Source of the DNA: a halophilic archaeon
Lineage (GTDB): Archaea; Halobacteriota; Halobacteria; Halobacteriales; Haladaptataceae
Length of the DNA: 64,000 bases
Direction of reading: 5' to 3'
Assembly: GCA_003298465.1 (NCBI GenBank)
Contig: QNGA01000003.1
Coordinates: 310,001 to 374,000, forward strand
The notes beneath the pieces were generated by a model that worked only from the letters and a program-made list of their open reading frames with translations, did not search any database and was not told the DNA's origin. Positions 44,222 to 53,040 of this stretch are shown piece by piece. Made by a program: the position numbers and the translations under genes. Each line of letters starts with the position of its first letter. Positions within the stretch are counted from its first letter, which is position 1.

Positions 44222-45831
44222 TGCTGGGTCACCTCGCAGACGCCGCTGGGGCAACGACCGTCGGCGTGCGCCTCGAACTCTGTCTCGAACCGGTCGAGCG
44301 CCGTCCCGACGGTTCGCGCGGCCGACCGCCCGAAGTAACAGAGGCTCGAACTCCCCATCGAGCGGGTCAGTTCGCGTATCATGTCGTCCTCGTAGCTGCC
44401 GTCGTAGACGTCGCGCAGGAGGTCGAGGAGCTGCTTCGACCCCTCGCGGCAGGGGAAACAGCGGCCGCAGTTCTCCTCGCTGGCGAACCGCACGCGCTTG
44501 CCGGTGGTCGCGACCGGACAGCGGCTATCGTCGAACAGTTCGACCACGCCCTCGGTGCCGAGGTCGGCGTTCGTCAGGGCGAGCGAACTCGCGCCATGGT
44601 CGAGCGACCGGGTGAGGCCGCCGAACTGGCCGCCCACGCACGCCATCTTGACCCGCCCCTCCGCGTCGACGGCGTCGCGGACGTCGGCCAGCGAGCCGCC
44701 GGTCGGTAGTTCGACGGTCGCCGCCGTCTCGACGTCGCCGGTCACGGTGAACACCCGCGTTCCGGGGTCGGCGTCGGTGGCGTCGAACGCGTCGGGGTCG
44801 AGCAGCGCCCTCCGAATCTGGGCGAACGTCCTGGGCGTGTGCACGACCGTCGGTCGACCGTACAGTCCGTGCCGGGCGGGGCCCGGCGGGCGCAGGCGCG
44901 CTTCCAGCCGGTCGTTCCCCTCCAGCGCTTCGAGCGCCATGGTGTGCTCTCCGGCGATGTACTCGTCGGGCCCGGCGACGACCTGCGGGGCGTCCGTGCC
45001 GCCGTCGCCCGCCTCGTCGTCGACGCGCTCGACGACGGCGCGCGCCGCACCGCGAGTTCGGCCCCGGGCGAGGTCGTCGGCCTCGTTCGTGTACACGACG
45101 ACGTCGCCCGGGTCGGCGCCGACGATGGCGGCGACGGCCAGCGCGCCGTCGAGCACCGTCGCCGGCGCTCCGCCGAGCAGCGTGCGGTCGGTCTCGTTGC
45201 GGCGGTCGCTCTCGTTGGCGTTCACGACCACGACCGGGTCGCCCTGCGCTTCCCGCACGGTCCCCAGGTCGTCGGCGACTGCGGTGTCCTGGCTCGCGTC
45301 GGCCCGGCCGCGCCCGCGGACCCCGACGTCGGCGAGTCGCCCGAACGCCGCGTCCGGGTCGTCGCGCGCGAGCGCCGCGGCGCTCTCGCCGACGTTCCCC
45401 TCCGGGTCGGTCCACCCACAGCCGCCGAGAACGCGTCGGGTGCCGACCGCGAGCGGTCCGTCCGGCGGCGTCGGCAGCGTCCCGGTGTCGGATGCGTGCT
45501 CGACGACCCACGCGGCGTCGTCCGCCCCGACGTCTCCCGATTCGGCACCCTCGACGAGCGCCCGCGTCCGCTCGGGCGACGGACGAGGGTGGTACGCCGT
45601 CCGTCCCTCGTCGGTAACGAGAACGAGCGGTTCGAGCGCGCGAGCGCCGGTCGAACCCACTTCGAGCACGGACGCCTCGTCGGCGGCGGTCCGCGCGGCT
45701 TCGAAAATCCGTCGTCCCCGCTCCACGGCGGGCGTCTCTCCGTCGGCGGCCTCGTCGCTCGGAGGCTCGTCGCGGCCGACGGTGACGCGGACGATAGCCA
45801 AGTCGCTCGTAGAACCGTCCGTCTTTCCCAT
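44218..45831 (-). CDS. NuoF-like diaphorase subunit with degenerate FMN/NADH site
   Basis: This 537-residue protein is coupled to fdhA (ATGA), like FdsB/FdsA pairs in NAD-dependent formate dehydrogenases. The 4Fe-4S N3-type motif is kept (CGRCFPCREGSKQ plus SSSLCYFG). The flavin and nucleotide loops are not: RGRGGAGFP is replaced by RGRGRADASQ, NADESEPGTF-like by NANESDRRNET, and GAYICGEETAL by DEYIAGEHTMAL. GLYGRPTVVHTPRTFAQI still matches the family. Electron transfer to NAD is therefore doubtful. The C-terminus adds CPSGVC. ATG at 45831 chosen over GTG 45855. Confidence 0.82.
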   Translation of the reverse strand: MGKTDGSTSDLAIVRVTVGRDEPPSDEAADGETPAVERGRRIFEAARTAADEASVLEVGSTGARALEPLVLVTDEGRTAYHPRPSPERTRALVEGAESGDVGADDAAWVVEHASDTGTLPTPPDGPLAVGTRRVLGGCGWTDPEGNVGESAAALARDDPDAAFGRLADVGVRGRGRADASQDTAVADDLGTVREAQGDPVVVVNANESDRRNETDRTLLGGAPATVLDGALAVAAIVGADPGDVVVYTNEADDLARGRTRGAARAVVERVDDEAGDGGTDAPQVVAGPDEYIAGEHTMALEALEGNDRLEARLRPPGPARHGLYGRPTVVHTPRTFAQIRRALLDPDAFDATDADPGTRVFTVTGDVETAATVELPTGGSLADVRDAVDAEGRVKMACVGGQFGGLTRSLDHGASSLALTNADLGTEGVVELFDDSRCPVATTGKRVRFASEENCGRCFPCREGSKQLLDLLRDVYDGSYEDDMIRELTRSMGSSSLCYFGRSAARTVGTALDRFETEFEAHADGRCPSGVCEVTQQ

Positions 45832-45930
45832 CGACGGTATAGTCCCGGAGAGCACCGGAAAGCGTTGTGGCCTCTTCGAGCCTCGGTGACGTGTTCGGGC
45901 GACGGGGCCGCTCCCGTCGTCGGGTGGTCC

Positions 45931-46137
45931 TCAGACCGGGTCCGTGCCGGGTTCGCGCTCGGGGTTCGGGCCGCCGTCGCGTTCCTCGTCCGAGCGCTGC
46001 TCCGCGCGTCGATACGACCGTGCCAGAGGTGCCCGTTCCCGCCACGCCCGGAACGCCGCTCCGCCGACGGCCACGACCAGGAGGGTCGCCACGACGAGGG
46101 TTCGGACGCAGGTCGACCGCGTGCGTTCTTCGCTCAC
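45931..46137 (-). CDS. Small single-span membrane protein, unknown
   Basis: A 68-residue protein: MSEERTRSTC, then a hydrophobic helix VRTLVVATLLVVAVGGAAFR, then a basic and acidic tail with RAEQRSDEERDGG. It is predicted to be membrane-anchored with a cytoplasmic tail. It lies between the NuoF-like gene and the AOR gene, on the same strand as the former. A TATA-like catatcc (minus, about 46160-46167) sits about 25 nt upstream. Function unknown. Confidence 0.5.
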   Translation of the reverse strand: MSEERTRSTCVRTLVVATLLVVAVGGAAFRAWRERAPLARSYRRAEQRSDEERDGGPNPEREPGTDPV

Positions 46138-46222
46138 ACGCGCACTTGTCCTCGATAGCGGATATGGATTCGGGCCGGAACCGCCCGTGCACTCTTGTCG
46201 GAACCGTCCGTAGGGGGCGAAC

Positions 46223-48004
46223 GTGACCCAGACTCGCGACCACGTACTCCGGGTCGACCTCTCGACCGGAACCGTCCGCCGCGAACGGGTGCCGGAGCAG
46301 TGGCGGCGACGGTTTCTCGGGGGGAAGGGCCTCGGTGTCCGCTATCTGTACGAGGAACTCGACGCCGGGACCGACCCGCTGGGGCCGAACAACGTGCTCG
46401 GGTTCCTGCTCGGTCCGCTCTCGGGGTATCTCCCCGGAGAGACCCGGTACGCCGCGGTCACGAAATCGCCGCTGACCGGCGGCTTCCTTGACTCCTACGC
46501 CGGCGGGAGCTTCCCCGCCCGCCTCGCCGGCGCCCTCCCGAACTGTCTCGGACTGCTCGTCACGGGGAGCGCCGACGCGCCCGTCGCGATTCGGGTGCGC
46601 GACGGCGACATCGCGGTCGTCTCCGCCGCCGACCTCGCCGGCGGTGACGCCGAGGAGGTGGCCGCGTCGTTTCCCGACCACGCGGTCGCGTGCGTCGGTC
46701 CGGCGGGCGAAGCGGCGGTCAGGTACGCGACCATCGCGTCCGACGGCGGCGACCACCACGCCGGTCGGGGCGGTGCGGGAGCCGTGATGGGTGCCAAGAA
46801 CCTGAAGGCGGTCGCGGTGCGCGGCGACCCGATAGAACCGACCGGGGACCTCGCGCGACTCCGCGAGGAGTACGCCGAGACGTACCGGGACCACGACACC
46901 GGGCGGTGGCTGGCCGCGGGGGCGACCATCGAGAGCCTCGACTTCGCCGACGAGACCGGTCTGCTCGCGACCCGGGGGTGGCAGACCACGGAGTTCGACG
47001 GGAGCGAGGCCATCGGCATCGAGGCCGCCAAGGAGGCGGCCGTCGAGCGAGAGTACGCCGACGGCGACCGTCCCGGCGGGTTCCGCGTCGAGACCGACGA
47101 CGGGGAGACCGTTCCGCGCGGCGCGACCGCGATGACGCTAGGCGCCGGTCTGGGTATCGACGACTTCGACGACGTCGCGTCGCTGGGTGCCCGCTGCGAC
47201 CGCCTCGGGATGGACGTGATCAGCGCCGGCAACGCCGTCGCCTGGGCGATTCGCGCCGCCGACGCGGGACACGTCGACCTGGACGTGTCGTTCGGCGACG
47301 CCGACGCCGCGACGGCGCTGCTGGAACGCATCGCCACCCGCGAGGATCCGGTCGCGGACGCGCTCGCCGACGGCGTCGCCGTCGCCGCCGACCGGTACGG
47401 CGGCGACGAGTTCCTGCCGACCGTGAAGTCGATGGCCGTGCCGTCCTACGACCCGCGGCGCGCCGGCAGCATGGCGCTGGCCTACGCGACCAGCGACCGC
47501 GGCGGCTGTCACCGCCGCGCGCGACCGTTCGAGGAGGAGGTCTTCGAGGGCGAGTGGTCGCTCGAAAAGCAGGTCGGAGCGGTCACGACCGCACAGGACG
47601 TCCGGTCGGTGCTCTGGAGCCTCCCGGCGGACGACTTCCTCGGCGAGACGTTCGACGACCTGGGCGCCGAGTGGCTGACCGCCCTCGGGCGGGAGTACGA
47701 CGCCGACGACCTGTATCGACTCGGCGAGCGGGTGTGGACGCTCGTCCGGCTGTTCAACGTCCGAGAGGGGTTCGACAGGACGGACGACGAGCTTCCGGTC
47801 ACCTTCCGAGAACCGCTCCCCACCGGCGAGGGACGTCGCATCGACCCCGACGAGTTCGAGCGGGCGCTCGACCGGTACTACGCCGCCAGGGGGTGGGGAC
47901 CGGACGGCCGCCCGCTCGCCGAGACGCTCGCCCGACTCGACCTCGACGACGTCGTCGACGACCGGACTCCCCTCGACGAAACCCGCAGGTCACCGATCGG
48001 GTGA
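46223..48004 (+). CDS. Aldehyde:ferredoxin oxidoreductase homologue lacking the Fe-S cysteines
   Basis: This 593-residue protein of the tungsten AOR family keeps RVDLSTGTVRRE, FLGGKGLGVRYLYEELDAG, YAAVTKSPLTGGFLDSYAGG, GRGGAGAVMGAKNLKAVAVRG and DRLGMDVISAGNAVAWAI, which build the pterin-binding domains. The region that in AORs carries CxxCPxxC reads GFRVETDDGETVPRGATA with no Cys, and the fourth cluster Cys region reads RSVLWSLPADDFLG. Only four Cys occur in the whole protein, none in these places. GTG start at 46223. It could bind a W/Mo pterin but needs a different electron path or reaction. Confidence 0.85.
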   Translation: MTQTRDHVLRVDLSTGTVRRERVPEQWRRRFLGGKGLGVRYLYEELDAGTDPLGPNNVLGFLLGPLSGYLPGETRYAAVTKSPLTGGFLDSYAGGSFPARLAGALPNCLGLLVTGSADAPVAIRVRDGDIAVVSAADLAGGDAEEVAASFPDHAVACVGPAGEAAVRYATIASDGGDHHAGRGGAGAVMGAKNLKAVAVRGDPIEPTGDLARLREEYAETYRDHDTGRWLAAGATIESLDFADETGLLATRGWQTTEFDGSEAIGIEAAKEAAVEREYADGDRPGGFRVETDDGETVPRGATAMTLGAGLGIDDFDDVASLGARCDRLGMDVISAGNAVAWAIRAADAGHVDLDVSFGDADAATALLERIATREDPVADALADGVAVAADRYGGDEFLPTVKSMAVPSYDPRRAGSMALAYATSDRGGCHRRARPFEEEVFEGEWSLEKQVGAVTTAQDVRSVLWSLPADDFLGETFDDLGAEWLTALGREYDADDLYRLGERVWTLVRLFNVREGFDRTDDELPVTFREPLPTGEGRRIDPDEFERALDRYYAARGWGPDGRPLAETLARLDLDDVVDDRTPLDETRRSPIG

Positions 48005-48044
48005 GCCGCGGGCGCGACGAACGGCCCCCGCGAACCGAGTCGGT

Positions 48045-48314
48045 TCACCGAAGCCGCATCTGCTCGGCGCGCTCGGCGGCGAGTTCGGTGATTTCTTCGA
48101 CGGTGCTGTCGGAGCGGTCCGCGAGCACCCGGAGCATCATCCCCAACTGGACGGAGGCCGTCTCCCGCAGCTTCTCGTCCTCGACGTCGTTCCCGAAGTA
48201 GTACTCGTGCTGACCGTCCTCGCGAACGAGTCCGGCGTACACCGAGACGAGTTCGTCCCCGGCGACCGCTTCGGCAGCCCGTTCCTGAAGCTCCTCGAAC
48301 TGGGGGTCTTCCAT
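48045..48314 (-). CDS. Small conserved acidic protein, unknown
   Basis: This 89-residue soluble protein has a central motif LVREDGQHEYYFGNDVEDEKLRE (positions about 29-51) flanked by helices, with C-terminal TVEEITELAAERAEQMRLR. No transmembrane or metal motif is seen. It appears haloarchaeal. ATG at 48314. Same strand as the thiamine-binding-family gene upstream, 68 bp apart. Confidence 0.65.
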   Translation of the reverse strand: MEDPQFEELQERAAEAVAGDELVSVYAGLVREDGQHEYYFGNDVEDEKLRETASVQLGMMLRVLADRSDSTVEEITELAAERAEQMRLR

Positions 48315-48381
48315 CGTCCCGGAGAACGGAACGGCGCTCCCTCAACCCTTCGATGGCCGGCGTCGGTCGCGCCTGCTCTCC

Positions 48382-48693
48382 TCACCGTTCGCGCTTCGCC
48401 TCCCGCCCGAGTTCGCGTTCGACGGCGTCCACCTTCTCGCGGGCGCTCTCGTCGGTCGTCCGCTTGTCGTCTATCTTCAGGAAGGTGCTCACCCGGTCCC
48501 CGTCGACGGCCTTGTGGGCGGCGGCGACGGCGTCGAGCAGCGTGTCGACGTCGTCGGCCTCGATGACGGTCCCCATGGGGTTCGTCTCGTAGGAGACGTC
48601 GAACTCGTCGAGGGCGGCCACGGCCTCCGCGACCTCCTCGGCCATGCTGTCTTCGACGACCGGCGCGACGCTCAACAGTGCGATGACTGTCAT
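48382..48693 (-). CDS. MTH1187/YkoF-type thiamine-binding domain protein
   Basis: This 103-residue alpha/beta protein begins MTVIALLSVAPVVEDSMAEE and contains VSYETNPMGTVIEAD, then a helix AVAAAHKAVDGDRVSTFLKI. These are hallmarks of the MTH1187 family (UPF0045), small tetrameric proteins that bind thiamine or related compounds in homologues. It is cytosolic. ATG at 48693. Divergent from the inositol monophosphatase-like gene (83 bp). Confidence 0.85.
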   Translation of the reverse strand: MTVIALLSVAPVVEDSMAEEVAEAVAALDEFDVSYETNPMGTVIEADDVDTLLDAVAAAHKAVDGDRVSTFLKIDDKRTTDESAREKVDAVERELGREAKRER

Positions 48694-48776
48694 GGTTCGA
48701 CTTCCGGTCTCCGACGGCCTAACTCTACGGGCTCCGAAACCCGAACGGTTTTTCCGTCGCGATTCGACCTCCGGGC

Positions 48777-49532
48777 ATGGACGCGTTCGGAGAGGCCGCG
48801 GTGGCGGCCTGCGAGGCGGCGGGCGAGTATCTCGTCGCGGAGTTCGAGCGAGCCGAGACGACCGCCGACTACGGCCCCAGGGACGTGAAAGCCGAGGCGG
48901 ACCGCGGGGCCGAACGCCGGGCGCTCGACGTTCTCACGACCGCGTACCCCGACCACGCGGTCTACGCCGAGGAGTCCGGCGAACGGGACGGCGACGCGCC
49001 GTACCGCTGGATAGTCGACCCGCTGGACGGGACGAACAACTTCTGTGCGGGCATCCCCTACTTCGGCACCGCGGTCGCGCTCCTCCACGAGGGCACCCCC
49101 GTGCTCGGCGTGGTCCACGACCCGCTTCACGACGACACCTACGTCGCGCGCCGCGGCGAGGGCGCGACCTACGACGGCGGCCCGGCCCGCGCCGACAGCG
49201 ACGTGCCGCTCGACGGCGCGACGGTGGCGTTCGTCGTCGGCCTCGACGCGGTCGAGGACGCGGACCTGCGAGCCCGCAGCGAGGAGATGAAGGGCGCGCT
49301 CGCCAGCCGGTGCAAGCGAGTGTGGGAGAGCTGGGCGCCCGCGCTCGACTGGGGGCTGCTCGCCCGGGGCGACATAGAGGCGGTCGTCGCCTTCCACCCC
49401 GACGCCATCGAGCAACACGCCGGCTGGCTGCTGGCCGCGGAGAGCGGCGCACACTGCCGCCGCGAGGGCGACCTGTTCGTCGCCGCCGGGAGCGAGGCGT
49501 CGCTCGACGGTCTGTGCGACGCGCTGACGTGA
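48777..49532 (+). CDS. Inositol monophosphatase / fructose-1,6-bisphosphatase family enzyme
   Basis: This 251-residue Mg2+-dependent phosphatase has Asp in VKAEADRGAERRAL, Glu pair VYAEESG, the metal motif WIVDPLDGTNNF at 79-90 and WAPALDWGLLARGDIEAVV near the second Asp site. Members dephosphorylate inositol phosphate and often fructose bisphosphate in archaea. Here the substrate could be either. Length is typical. ATG at 48777. Confidence 0.88.
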   Translation: MDAFGEAAVAACEAAGEYLVAEFERAETTADYGPRDVKAEADRGAERRALDVLTTAYPDHAVYAEESGERDGDAPYRWIVDPLDGTNNFCAGIPYFGTAVALLHEGTPVLGVVHDPLHDDTYVARRGEGATYDGGPARADSDVPLDGATVAFVVGLDAVEDADLRARSEEMKGALASRCKRVWESWAPALDWGLLARGDIEAVVAFHPDAIEQHAGWLLAAESGAHCRREGDLFVAAGSEASLDGLCDALT

Positions 49533-49667
49533 GTACGCCGACCCGGCCGGACCGGGCCGCGAAGCGACCGCCGCGAACGGGCGGTAGCGGCTCGGACGAC
49601 GAGGTCGCGCGGCGACCGACTATGCTAGGGACGGGGACTAAGCGCGAGCATCGTCCTGTGATACCGT

Positions 49668-51074
49668 ATGTCATCCCAACAGGGGCGAGACGAGAACAGC
49701 CTCGCGCGGGAGATGGGACTGTTCGGCGCGATGAGCACCGTCGTCGCGGGGACGCTCGGGGCCGGACTGTTCGTCACGCTCGGGACGGCCAGCAGCACGA
49801 CCGGCCCGAGCGTCATCCTCGTGGTCGTGCTGTCGGGCATCCTCGCGATGAGCATCGCGGTGAACTACAGCTGGATGGCGACCATCTTCCCGGCCGCCGC
49901 GGGGTCGTACGCCTACGTCTCCCGGACGTTCGACAGTCGGCTGCCGGGTTTCCTGGTGACGTGGTCGAAGTGGCTCGGGTACATGGCCGCCGACGCGGTG
50001 CTCGCGCTCGGCTTCGGTAGCTATCTCCAGGTGTTCTATCCGGCCGTCGACCCGAAGATTGCCGGATTCGCGCTGTTGACCGTCCTCTTTCTCGTCAACA
50101 TCGTCGGCACGAAGGAGTACAGCGTCAGCCAGAACGCCATCTTCGCCGTGCTGATGCTGGCCATCCTCGTGCTCGTCATCCCCGGGTCGTTCAGCGTCGA
50201 CCCGGCGAACTACCAGCCGTTCTTCACGGGCGGGTTCGACGGGTTCGTCGCCGCCGCCGTCCCGCTGTTCTACGCGTACATCGGCATCGCCGTCGCGGGC
50301 CAGATGGGGGCGGAGGTGAAAGATCCCTCCCGGAACCTCCCGCTGGCGATGGTCGGCGGGACGTTCGTGCTCATCGTCCTCTACATCTGGACCGCCGCCG
50401 TCATCTACGGCGTCGTCGGCGACTACACCGTGCTGGCGAACTCCGACCGGCCGCTGGCGACCGCGGCGGAGGCGTTCCTCGGCGACAGCGCCACCGCCGT
50501 CGTCGCGTTCGGCGGACTGCTCGCCACCGCCTCCAGCGTCCACGCCGTGATGGCCGCCGGCATCAAGATGCCCTACTCGTGGTCCTGGGACGAGGTGTTC
50601 CCGAAGCAGTTCTCGGCCACCAACGACCGGTTCGGCACGCCGCACTGGTCGCTGCTGACGCTGTACGCCGTCGCCGCGGGACTGACGTTCTGGAGCACGG
50701 GACTGAGCCAGGCGCTGGCCATCGCCACGTTCAGCTACCTCATCGCCTACTGTGCGGTGTCGGTGACCCTGCTGTACGTGCGCTGGAACCGCTCGGACCT
50801 CGTCGAGCAGGCCGGCTTCGACTACGGCTGGCTCACCCCCGTGACGGGCATCGTCGGCGCTCTCGGCGCCGCGGGACTCCTGACCGAGGCGTACAAGGGG
50901 TCGCTGAGCATCTACGTCCCGTGGCTCGCCGTCGGCGTCGTCGTCTTCTCCGTCTACTGGTATCTCGGCCAGCAGCGCGGGACCGACGTCGGCGCAATCC
51001 TCGACACGCTGCCGGGCGTCGCGAGCGACGAGCGCGAGGACCCGACCGTCCGGGGAGGTCCCTCGGATGACTGA
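49668..51074 (+). CDS. APC-family amino-acid permease
   Basis: This 468-residue membrane protein has about 12 helices and the APC features LFGAMSTVVAGTLGAGLFVTL, AAAGSYAYVSRTF, GAEVKDPSRNLPLAMVGG and FSATNDRFGTPHWSLLTL. It has no UspA tail, unlike the fused permease at 21033-23336. The overlap of 8 nt with the downstream M20 peptidase indicates co-expression, so it may import the peptide or N-acyl amino acid that the peptidase cleaves (inference). ATG at 49668. Confidence 0.87.
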   Translation: MSSQQGRDENSLAREMGLFGAMSTVVAGTLGAGLFVTLGTASSTTGPSVILVVVLSGILAMSIAVNYSWMATIFPAAAGSYAYVSRTFDSRLPGFLVTWSKWLGYMAADAVLALGFGSYLQVFYPAVDPKIAGFALLTVLFLVNIVGTKEYSVSQNAIFAVLMLAILVLVIPGSFSVDPANYQPFFTGGFDGFVAAAVPLFYAYIGIAVAGQMGAEVKDPSRNLPLAMVGGTFVLIVLYIWTAAVIYGVVGDYTVLANSDRPLATAAEAFLGDSATAVVAFGGLLATASSVHAVMAAGIKMPYSWSWDEVFPKQFSATNDRFGTPHWSLLTLYAVAAGLTFWSTGLSQALAIATFSYLIAYCAVSVTLLYVRWNRSDLVEQAGFDYGWLTPVTGIVGALGAAGLLTEAYKGSLSIYVPWLAVGVVVFSVYWYLGQQRGTDVGAILDTLPGVASDEREDPTVRGGPSDD

Positions 51075-52317
51075 CGGGGCCGCGACGGACGAGGGACCCG
51101 CAGGCGGACGCGAGGCAGGAGCGGTCGCGGACGCCGTCGACGCCGACGAGACCATCGACCTCCTGCAGGAGATGGTCCGCATCCCCTCGCCGTACTTCGA
51201 GGAGCACGACCTCGCGGCGTTCGTCTACGAGTGGCTCGACGCCCGCGACCTCGACCCCGAGTACCACCACGTCAGCGAGCCGGACATCACGGAGTACGAG
51301 GCCGACAACGTCGTCGCGCGACTGGCGGGGAGCGACCCCGACGCGGCGACCGTGCTCCTCAACGCCCACATGGACACCGTGAAACTCGTCGAGGACTGGG
51401 AGGAAGACCCCTGCTCGGGTCGCATCGAGGACGGCAAACTGTACGGCCAGGGGGCCTGCGACATGAAGGGCGGCCTCGCGGCGGTCATGGTCGCGTTCGA
51501 CGCGCTGGCCGACGCCGACCTCGCGGGCGACGTGGTGCTGACCGCCGTGGTGGACGAGGAGGGGCCGTACGGCCTCGGTACCGACCGACTCGTCCGGGAC
51601 GGCCGCATCGAGGACTGCGACGCCGCGGTCGTCACCGAACCGGGACCCGTCCTCGCGCAGGAGGACGTCGACAATCCCGCGCTCCTGCTCGGGGCCCGGG
51701 GCCGATTCCTCTACGACGTCGAGGTCCGGGGTCGCGCCGCGCACGGCTCACAACCCCACGAGGGCGTCAACGCGGTCGTGGACGCCGGGCGCGTCGCGGA
51801 GGCGCTCTCGGAGATGGACGTCGGATCGCATCCGAAACTCGGCGACGGCTCCGTCTGCCCGCTCATGCTGGAGGGCGGCAGCCAGACGCTCTCGGTGCCC
51901 GAGCGCGCCCGCCTGATGGTCGACCGTCACGTCGTCCCCGGCGAGGACGAGGACCTGGTGCGCGAGCAGGCCGAGGCCGCGATAGCGTCCCTCGACGTCG
52001 AGAGCGAGGTCGAGGTCGGCTTCAGGGAGGCCCCCGACCCCGGCATCGTCTACGGACCCTACGTCACCGACCCGGACCACGCGCTCGTCGGCGCGCTCGC
52101 GGACGCGACGCGCTCGGTCGCGGGCGTCGACCCCGAGTACGGCTACTTCGCCAGCGTCGGCGACTTCAACTACCTCGGTCACCGCGCCGAGTTGCCGACC
52201 GTCATCGTCGGTCCCGACGGCGGGAACATCCACGGCGCGGGCGAGTTCGTCTACACCGACGAGGTGGTCGAGACAGCCCGCATCGTCGCCGACGGGGCCC
52301 GGCGGTTCGTGGGCTGA
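51067..52317 (+). CDS. M20-family metallopeptidase (ArgE/DapE/carboxypeptidase-like)
   Basis: This 416-residue zinc enzyme removes acyl or peptide groups. Zinc ligands in context: His in LLNAHMDTVK, Asp in GQGACDMKGG, the Glu-Glu pair VVDEEGPYG, Asp/Glu in VVTEPG, His near the C-terminus (NIHGAGE). The dimerisation domain sits at about 180-290 (GRAAHGSQPHEGVNAV). The substrate is uncertain between acetylornithine, succinyl-diaminopimelate and peptides. The start overlaps the permease by 8 nt, so both are one unit. Confidence 0.88.
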   Translation: MTDGAATDEGPAGGREAGAVADAVDADETIDLLQEMVRIPSPYFEEHDLAAFVYEWLDARDLDPEYHHVSEPDITEYEADNVVARLAGSDPDAATVLLNAHMDTVKLVEDWEEDPCSGRIEDGKLYGQGACDMKGGLAAVMVAFDALADADLAGDVVLTAVVDEEGPYGLGTDRLVRDGRIEDCDAAVVTEPGPVLAQEDVDNPALLLGARGRFLYDVEVRGRAAHGSQPHEGVNAVVDAGRVAEALSEMDVGSHPKLGDGSVCPLMLEGGSQTLSVPERARLMVDRHVVPGEDEDLVREQAEAAIASLDVESEVEVGFREAPDPGIVYGPYVTDPDHALVGALADATRSVAGVDPEYGYFASVGDFNYLGHRAELPTVIVGPDGGNIHGAGEFVYTDEVVETARIVADGARRFVG

Positions 52318-52376
52318 GCGGGACCGACCGGTCTCGGCCTCACGCCTTTACTTCTCCGCGCGAGTACACGCCGTCC

Positions 52377-52928
52377 ATGAGCGACGAGACGGACCACGCG
52401 GACCACGACTGGCCGGTTCTCGAATCGCGGGTCGAGTACGAGACGGGCTGGTACACCGGCGGCTACGACCTCGTCGAACAGCCGGACGGCTCGACGAAGA
52501 AGTACTACTGGGCGGAACTACCGCCCGCGGTCGTCGTGCTCGCGCACGCCGCCGACGAGGTGGTGTTCGTCGAGCAGTACCGCCCCACCGTCCGGGAGAC
52601 CTGCCTGGAGTGCCCCGCCGGCATCGTCGAGGACGGCGAGTCCTACACGGAGGCGGCCCGGCGCGAACTCCGGGAGGAGACGGGGTTCGACGCGGACGGC
52701 CTCGCGCTGCTGGAGCGATTCGACGTGGCGACCGGCGTGCTGCGCCACGAGCGCGGCATCGTCTACGCCGAGGGGCTGACGCCCGTCGAGCGCGACCTGG
52801 ACGACAACGAGTTCCTCTCGGTCCGCGCGCTACCGGTCGACGAGGCGCTCTCGGCCGCGCGCGAGCCCCCGACGAACGACGCCACCATCGAGGCGCTGTT
52901 GCTCGCCCGCGAGGAGGGGCTGCTGTGA
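52377..52928 (+). CDS. Nudix hydrolase (ADP-ribose pyrophosphatase-like), copy 1
   Basis: This 183-residue cytosolic enzyme has the Nudix box GX5EX7REUXEEXGU as GIVEDGESYTEAARRELREE followed by TGF. Upstream VFVEQYRPTVRETCLECPAG resembles ADP-ribose pyrophosphatases. It probably hydrolyses ADP-ribose or another nucleotide diphosphate. A TATA-like cctttactt (52345-52353) precedes ATG 52377 by 24-32 nt. The paralogue directly downstream shares its layout (ends AREEGLL in both). Confidence 0.87.
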   Translation: MSDETDHADHDWPVLESRVEYETGWYTGGYDLVEQPDGSTKKYYWAELPPAVVVLAHAADEVVFVEQYRPTVRETCLECPAGIVEDGESYTEAARRELREETGFDADGLALLERFDVATGVLRHERGIVYAEGLTPVERDLDDNEFLSVRALPVDEALSAAREPPTNDATIEALLLAREEGLL

Positions 52929-53040
52929 ACCGGGCGGGACCGCCCGGCGGCCGGACGCTCGCGCCGATTCCGCCGGCGTCCGGGGAGCGCGACCGTGAGA
53001 GGCCGGAACCGACTTGGGCCACGCGCGGGCAGAGGTCGGC

